64,000 bases of DNA from CAYWBU01 sp942491525 (GTDB lineage: Bacteria; Desulfobacterota; Desulfomonilia; UBA1062). Below the pieces are notes generated by a model that was not told where the DNA came from, ran no database searches, and saw nothing but the letters and a program-made list of their open reading frames with translations. The stretch covers positions 186,001 through 250,000 of the forward strand of contig CALOBW010000030.1 in assembly GCA_942491525.1 (NCBI GenBank). The letters run 5' to 3'. The translations under genes were made by a program, and so were the position numbers. This document shows, in pieces, positions 60,571-64,000 of this stretch (position 1 is its first letter; each line of letters begins with the position of its first letter).

Positions 60571-61455
60571 CTACTTTACCAGCCGCACGAAGCCGCCCGG
60601 CACTTTGGCCGTAAACTTGAGGCGCCGGCCGGTTACGGGATGCGTAAAGCCCAGCTCCTTCAGATGCAGGGCCAGACGATTCAGCGGACGGTCGGCGGCG
60701 CCATACTTCTTGTCACCGCTGATGGGGTGACCCAGATTCTTGAGCTGGACCCGCAGCTGGTGCTTGCGCTCGGTCTCGGTCGTCAGTTCCAGCAGTGAGT
60801 GCGTCTCGCCGCGCATCAGGACCTCATAACGGCTGACGGCCTTGCGCCCGCCCTCGCCCTGAGGCACCGCATAGACATTCAGAGCCTTGTTCTCCTTCAG
60901 ATAGGCGGTCAGCAGTCCCTTGTCCTGCTCAACACTCCCCTCCACCGTGGCGGCAAAGATCCGTCTGATCTTGCCCATTTCGGCGGCCTGCTGCAGCTTG
61001 ATCTGAACATCCTTGCTCTTGGCCAGCACCATCAGTCCCGAAGCTTCACGTTCCAGGCGGTCCACCATAAAAATCAGGTTGCGCGGATCGTCATGTTTGA
61101 CCCGATCGCGTATTGTCCGGTAGACCGTCTGGCCATGGCCGCTGTCCTTGGCAATCGAGAGCACACCGGCCATCTTCTCCACCACAATCAGATAGGGATC
61201 TTCAAAAACAATCTTGAGTCCCGGCAGGTTGCGGCGGATCTGGACATGACTCCAGTTGATGCTGACCTCATCTCCGCTTTTAAGCGGATGGTTGAACTGA
61301 CTGACAACTTTATCATTGACCGAGACCTGGGAGTGACTCAGCAGCGACTTGATGCCTTTACGGCTCTTACCCTGCAGGCGGTCCTGCAGAAAATTCATCA
61401 ACTCGGCTTCCTGTCTGACTTTCAGAAATGTCTGTTTGGGCTGTTTCTTATGCAT
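60571..61455 (-). CDS. RluA-family pseudouridine synthase-like protein, catalytic Asp replaced by Glu
   Basis: 294 residues: an S4 RNA-binding domain (about 18-65) and an RluA-type synthase domain. The active-site motif, normally H-R-L-D-x-x-(T/A)-S-G, reads DRLEREASG (residues 132-140), so the catalytic Asp is Glu135 (codon GAA) and the preceding His is Asp. The other family landmarks are present: IVVEKMAGVLSIAKDSGHGQ, LLELTTETERKHQLRVQLKNLGHPISGDKKYG (C-terminal RKHQLRVQL). An intact fold with the key residue changed suggests reduced or changed activity, or an RNA-binding role. Confidence 0.87.
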   Translation of the reverse strand: MHKKQPKQTFLKVRQEAELMNFLQDRLQGKSRKGIKSLLSHSQVSVNDKVVSQFNHPLKSGDEVSINWSHVQIRRNLPGLKIVFEDPYLIVVEKMAGVLSIAKDSGHGQTVYRTIRDRVKHDDPRNLIFMVDRLEREASGLMVLAKSKDVQIKLQQAAEMGKIRRIFAATVEGSVEQDKGLLTAYLKENKALNVYAVPQGEGGRKAVSRYEVLMRGETHSLLELTTETERKHQLRVQLKNLGHPISGDKKYGAADRPLNRLALHLKELGFTHPVTGRRLKFTAKVPGGFVRLVK

Positions 61456-61499
61456 GCTGCACCTTCTCTATCAGCGTTCCGATTAATGCAAGCAGAATA

Positions 61500-61721
61500 T
61501 CACGCCCGCGGCCCGCGATTGCGAATGATCAGGCCGTTCAGAAAACGGCGCAACAACTGGTCGCCGCAGGGCTTGTAGTTCTTATGATCCTCACGCCGGA
61601 AGATTGCGCTGAGTTCAGACTTGGAGATTTCAAACTCGGCCAGACGCAGAATCTCGACGATGTCATCATCCTTGAGCTCCAGGGCGATTCTAAGTTTCTT
61701 CAGAATATCATTATTAGTCAT
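61500..61721 (-). CDS. single-repeat DUF1456 protein
   Basis: 73 residues: NNDILKKLRIALELKDDDIV and FRREDHKNYKPCGDQLLRRF match the second repeat of the YehS/DUF1456 family, which normally has two such repeats (about 150 residues). Here only one is encoded, from ATG 61721 with a GGGAG leader. No remnant of the other repeat is seen alongside. Function unknown. Confidence 0.85.
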   Translation of the reverse strand: MTNNDILKKLRIALELKDDDIVEILRLAEFEISKSELSAIFRREDHKNYKPCGDQLLRRFLNGLIIRNRGPRA

Positions 61722-61761
61722 GCTCCCTGAGTAGCACAATCCGGCAATAAAAGATATGGCA

Positions 61762-61790
61762 GTCCTGCCCGCCGCAATGGCGGGCAGGAC
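61762..61790 (-). terminator. strong hairpin after the zinc-ribbon gene
   Basis: A perfect 12-bp stem GTCCTGCCCGCC / GGCGGGCAGGAC with a 5-base loop, 9 bases beyond the zinc-ribbon stop. The minus-strand T-run (TCTTTT) starts about 10 bases after the stem, so termination is likely but not classical. Confidence 0.7.
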
Positions 61791-61798
61791 CCGTATGT

Positions 61799-62056
61799 CT
61801 AGTTCTCCCGCCAGCGCTCCAGCTGCGGGATCTTGCGCGCCATCAATCTGGCCAGGAAACGCGGAAACTTCATCTTGACCAGCTGTTCGACGACAAACTC
61901 CTGCATCTGCTGGGCGCTGAAATCGGGCTGGGTGAATGCGCCGTTCTCATAGCAGTAGCTGCAGTACTTGGCGCTGAGCGTACCGTCGGCCTCCGTGCCG
62001 CCGCCCTTGGGGTCCTGCTTCATGGGCATGGCGCAACTCTGACATATCTTCTGCAT
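61799..62056 (-). CDS. small zinc-ribbon protein
   Basis: 85 residues. CQSCAMPMKQ and, after a Gly-rich loop, YCSYCYENGAF supply four Cys of a zinc ribbon; the family (putative zinc ribbon) often reads CQSCGMPM...KYCSYCYxxG. The C-terminal half is helical (FVVEQLVKMKFPRFLARLMA). Start 62056 with AGGAGG before it. It lies 9 bases after the AraC/GyrI regulator gene and is co-transcribed with it. Confidence 0.88.
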   Translation of the reverse strand: MQKICQSCAMPMKQDPKGGGTEADGTLSAKYCSYCYENGAFTQPDFSAQQMQEFVVEQLVKMKFPRFLARLMARKIPQLERWREN

Positions 62057-62065
62057 CACACCCTC

Positions 62066-63001
62066 CTATAACGGCCTGACCGGCACGCAGATCTCCACGA
62101 TGTGCTTGTTCTCAGGATGCTCTTCGGGATTGTTGAGGTAGAACTCCAGACAGGGCCGGTCATCGGTCTGATAGCCGGACTGGGGCAGCCACTCGCCCAT
62201 GATCAGATCCCAGGCCTCCTGGTACTCGGCCTCGCTCAGCTCGAAGCAGCCGACGGCGTAGGCTCCGCCCGGCACCTGCATGCGGCCAATCTCGCCCTCG
62301 GCGGCTGTTGCCGCCGGCACCGAGATGCAGACGCAGAGCTGCAGCTTATCATCATCGGTCAGACGCTCATTATCCTGATAAACGCTCAGGCACCTGAAAT
62401 CGGGCTGCGCCAGCAGACCGCGCGGCCCGGCCCAGCCCATCAGCCGCCCGAAGAGCCGCCCGAAGAGTTCGCCGTCACCCTGATAGGGGCCGATATGGCG
62501 CAGATAGGCCACTTCAATTGGTTCAAGTGTTTTCACTTCAACGATTGTTTCTGCCTGCATTGTGATCCTCCACTGTTGATGTTTTCCATCAGCATAGAGG
62601 GTCTCGATGCGATAATCTTTCCGTTTCTTGTGATCCTTTTTGCAGATCTTGCTAAGCTCGCGGTAGCCCCCCTCACGAAAGGCGCTGGCGCTCATGCCGT
62701 AGTACTCACTGAAGGCCCGCGCAAAGGCGGCCGAGCCCGAGAAGCCGCACTCGAGGGCGACCTCGGTGATGCTCAGTTCCGGGTTGTAGATCAACCGGTT
62801 GGCGGCCCGCTCCAGCCGCAGGCGCTGCACATAGCGGCTGATGGTCTCGCCCACTGCGGCCGCAAAGACGCGGTGGAAGTGGTAGGGCGAAAAGCAGGCC
62901 ACCCGCGCCAGCGCCGCCAGCGAGAGGTCGCCGTCCAGGTTGGCGGCGATATAGTCAAGCACGCGGTTGATGCGCGCCATGTGCTCCTGCCGGGCGCCCA
63001 C
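62066..63001 (-). CDS. AraC-family regulator with GyrI-like effector domain
   Basis: 311 residues from a GTG at 63001 (ATG 62980 possible). A double HTH of the AraC type fills 8-105 (SLAALARVACFSPYHFHRVF, ITEVALECGFSGSAAFARAF). A GyrI/SOUL-like ligand domain follows (about 150-311; VEVKTLEPIEVAYLRHIGPY, VPGGAYAVGCFELSEAEYQE). Such regulators bind small amphipathic drugs or toxins. The gene begins one base after the serB stop. Confidence 0.93.
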   Translation of the reverse strand: MGARQEHMARINRVLDYIAANLDGDLSLAALARVACFSPYHFHRVFAAAVGETISRYVQRLRLERAANRLIYNPELSITEVALECGFSGSAAFARAFSEYYGMSASAFREGGYRELSKICKKDHKKRKDYRIETLYADGKHQQWRITMQAETIVEVKTLEPIEVAYLRHIGPYQGDGELFGRLFGRLMGWAGPRGLLAQPDFRCLSVYQDNERLTDDDKLQLCVCISVPAATAAEGEIGRMQVPGGAYAVGCFELSEAEYQEAWDLIMGEWLPQSGYQTDDRPCLEFYLNNPEEHPENKHIVEICVPVRPL

Positions 63002-63002
63002 C

Positions 63003-64000
63003 TCAGCTCCCGATGGCGTCGCGGTCCCTGAAGCCGATCAGATAGAGGATCGAATCCAGCCCCAGGTTGGAGATGGCGTGCTTGGCGCTCTCGCGCACGA
63101 TGGGCTTGGCTCTGAAGGCGATGCCCAGGCCGGCAGTATTGAGCATCGGCAGGTCGTTGGCGCCGTCGCCCACGGCGATGGTCTGCTCCAGACGGATGCC
63201 CTCCTGGGCGGCAATATTGCGCAGATGCTCGGCCTTGCGCGCCGCATTGACGATCTCGCCACTAACGCGACCGGTCAGCTTGCCGTCCTCAATTTCGAGT
63301 TGATTGGAAAAGACATAGTCGATGCCCAGCTGCTGCTGCAGATAGCGGCCGAAGTAGGTGAAGCCGCCCGAAAGAATGGCGGTCTTGAAGCGCAGCTTCT
63401 TGAGGCTGGCGATCAGCTCGGCGGCCCCCTCGGTCAGGATCAGCGACTCGGCCACCTCCTGCAGCACGCTCTCGTCGAGCCCCTTGAGCAGACTGACCCG
63501 CTGCCTGAGACTGGCGTCAAAATCGAGCTCGCCCTGCATGGCGCGCTCGGTGATGGCGGCCACCTCCTCATAGGCGCCGGCGCGCCGCGCCAGCTCATCG
63601 ATCACCTCGGACTCAATCAGGGTCGAATCCATGTCAAAGCAGATCAGGCGGCGGTGACGCCTGAAGATGTTATCCTCCTGGAAGGAGATATCGATATTGA
63701 GATCCTGGGTCAGCCTGAAGAATTCGCTCTTGATGGCGGCCGCATTCATGACCTCGCCGCGCACCGAGAACTCGACGCACGATTTGGTCTGGGCGACCCT
63801 TTCATCCAGATCCACCCGGCCGGAGAGACGGCTGATCTTGTCAATATTGAGTCCGGCGGCGCTAACGATGGTTGAAACCCGCGAGATGTGCTCGGCCGTG
63901 ATGCGCCGCGCCAGGATGGTCACGATGTAGCGCGCCTTGCCCTGCCCGGCCACCCAGGCCTGATAGCGGTCATAACCGATGGGAGTAAACTGCATCTGCA
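63003..64000 (-). CDS. serB: phosphoserine phosphatase SerB (partial, 5' end outside window)
   Basis: The frame is open to the window edge, and the visible 332 or so codons lack the first ACT domain, so the gene continues beyond 64000. Visible are the second ACT-like domain (YIVTILARRITAEHISRVST) and the HAD domain with motif I CFDMDSTLI (nucleophile Asp), motif II SGGFTYFG, and motif IV GDGANDLPML. It makes serine from phosphoserine, the last step of the phosphorylated pathway. It appears to head the AraC/zinc-ribbon group by position, though that coupling may be coincidental. Confidence 0.95.
   Translation of the reverse strand, partial: QMQFTPIGYDRYQAWVAGQGKARYIVTILARRITAEHISRVSTIVSAAGLNIDKISRLSGRVDLDERVAQTKSCVEFSVRGEVMNAAAIKSEFFRLTQDLNIDISFQEDNIFRRHRRLICFDMDSTLIESEVIDELARRAGAYEEVAAITERAMQGELDFDASLRQRVSLLKGLDESVLQEVAESLILTEGAAELIASLKKLRFKTAILSGGFTYFGRYLQQQLGIDYVFSNQLEIEDGKLTGRVSGEIVNAARKAEHLRNIAAQEGIRLEQTIAVGDGANDLPMLNTAGLGIAFRAKPIVRESAKHAISNLGLDSILYLIGFRDRDAIGS

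Noticed and set aside
1..64000. CRISPR array
   Set aside because: No regularly spaced direct repeats with unique spacers; the only tandem repeat is the in-frame 24-base coding repeat at 39461.
1..64000. tRNA or rRNA genes
   Set aside because: No intergenic stretch shows a T-loop GTTCRA with matching acceptor arms, or rRNA-like conserved segments. A tRNA search program would be decisive.

Overview
The window comes from a Gram-negative bacterium, most likely a halotolerant or marine proteobacterium. Support for this is the RND efflux genes, HflK/HflC, an outer-membrane beta-barrel of the Slam type, an ectoine operon and a betaine/proline-type ABC importer. I cannot fix the class; gamma- and delta-like lineages both fit. 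Most of the DNA is GC-rich with tightly packed operons. Two stretches are clearly AT-richer and look foreign or rearranged: about 4980-7115 and about 38660-40800. I see no rRNA, tRNA or CRISPR array.

Layout. 1-2199 is the C-terminal part of an RND pump (cut by the window edge), followed by a GH13_18 sugar phosphorylase and an alpha/beta hydrolase. At about 4980 the hydrolase runs tail-to-tail into a diguanylate cyclase that stops inside its GGDEF domain. Both are truncated at the same point. An AT-rich patch follows with a bacteriohemerythrin and a frameshifted IS4-type transposase remnant, and it ends in a KatG whose normal N-terminus is gone. 9234-15617 holds YbaK, a solute-binding protein, an Acr3 arsenite pump behind a palindromic operator, an MscS channel, a PilZ protein and a YeiH-type transporter. 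A TPR protein and a decapitated TetR gene follow.

17373-28437 is an osmoadaptation block. It has a CBS-containing ABC importer (opuA type) divergent from ectABC, then a hybrid sensor kinase translationally coupled to a GH13/CBM48 enzyme. 28695-38658 carries a START-like protein, an M28 peptidase and a chalcone-isomerase-like protein, then a redox/electrophile-type operon (tautomerase, HxlR regulator, Fe-S flavoprotein, DapB-like protein). After it come a chemoreceptor, a methyltransferase, an alkyltransferase-like protein, SUI1, a class IV aminotransferase and a TrmB regulator. An AT-rich segment with a ParB-like ORF and a Sel1-repeat protein follows.

41028-51981 has an RND pump with its adaptor, then the most interesting locus, a four-gene operon (51981 to 45323, minus strand). 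It encodes a cNMP-binding protein, a TPR plus beta-barrel protein of Slam architecture, a FecR-domain protein ending in a TbpB-type barrel with a possible lipobox, and a CHASE2 adenylate cyclase. Read together it looks like a cAMP signalling unit linked to a surface-displayed lipoprotein. 52105-55822 is a ThDP enzyme plus PanE-like reductase next to an IclR regulator. The rest is housekeeping: HflCK, two hotdog thioesterases, YwbE, CvfB, an RluA-type enzyme with Glu in place of the catalytic Asp, a single-repeat DUF1456 protein, an AraC/GyrI regulator and SerB (cut by the window edge).
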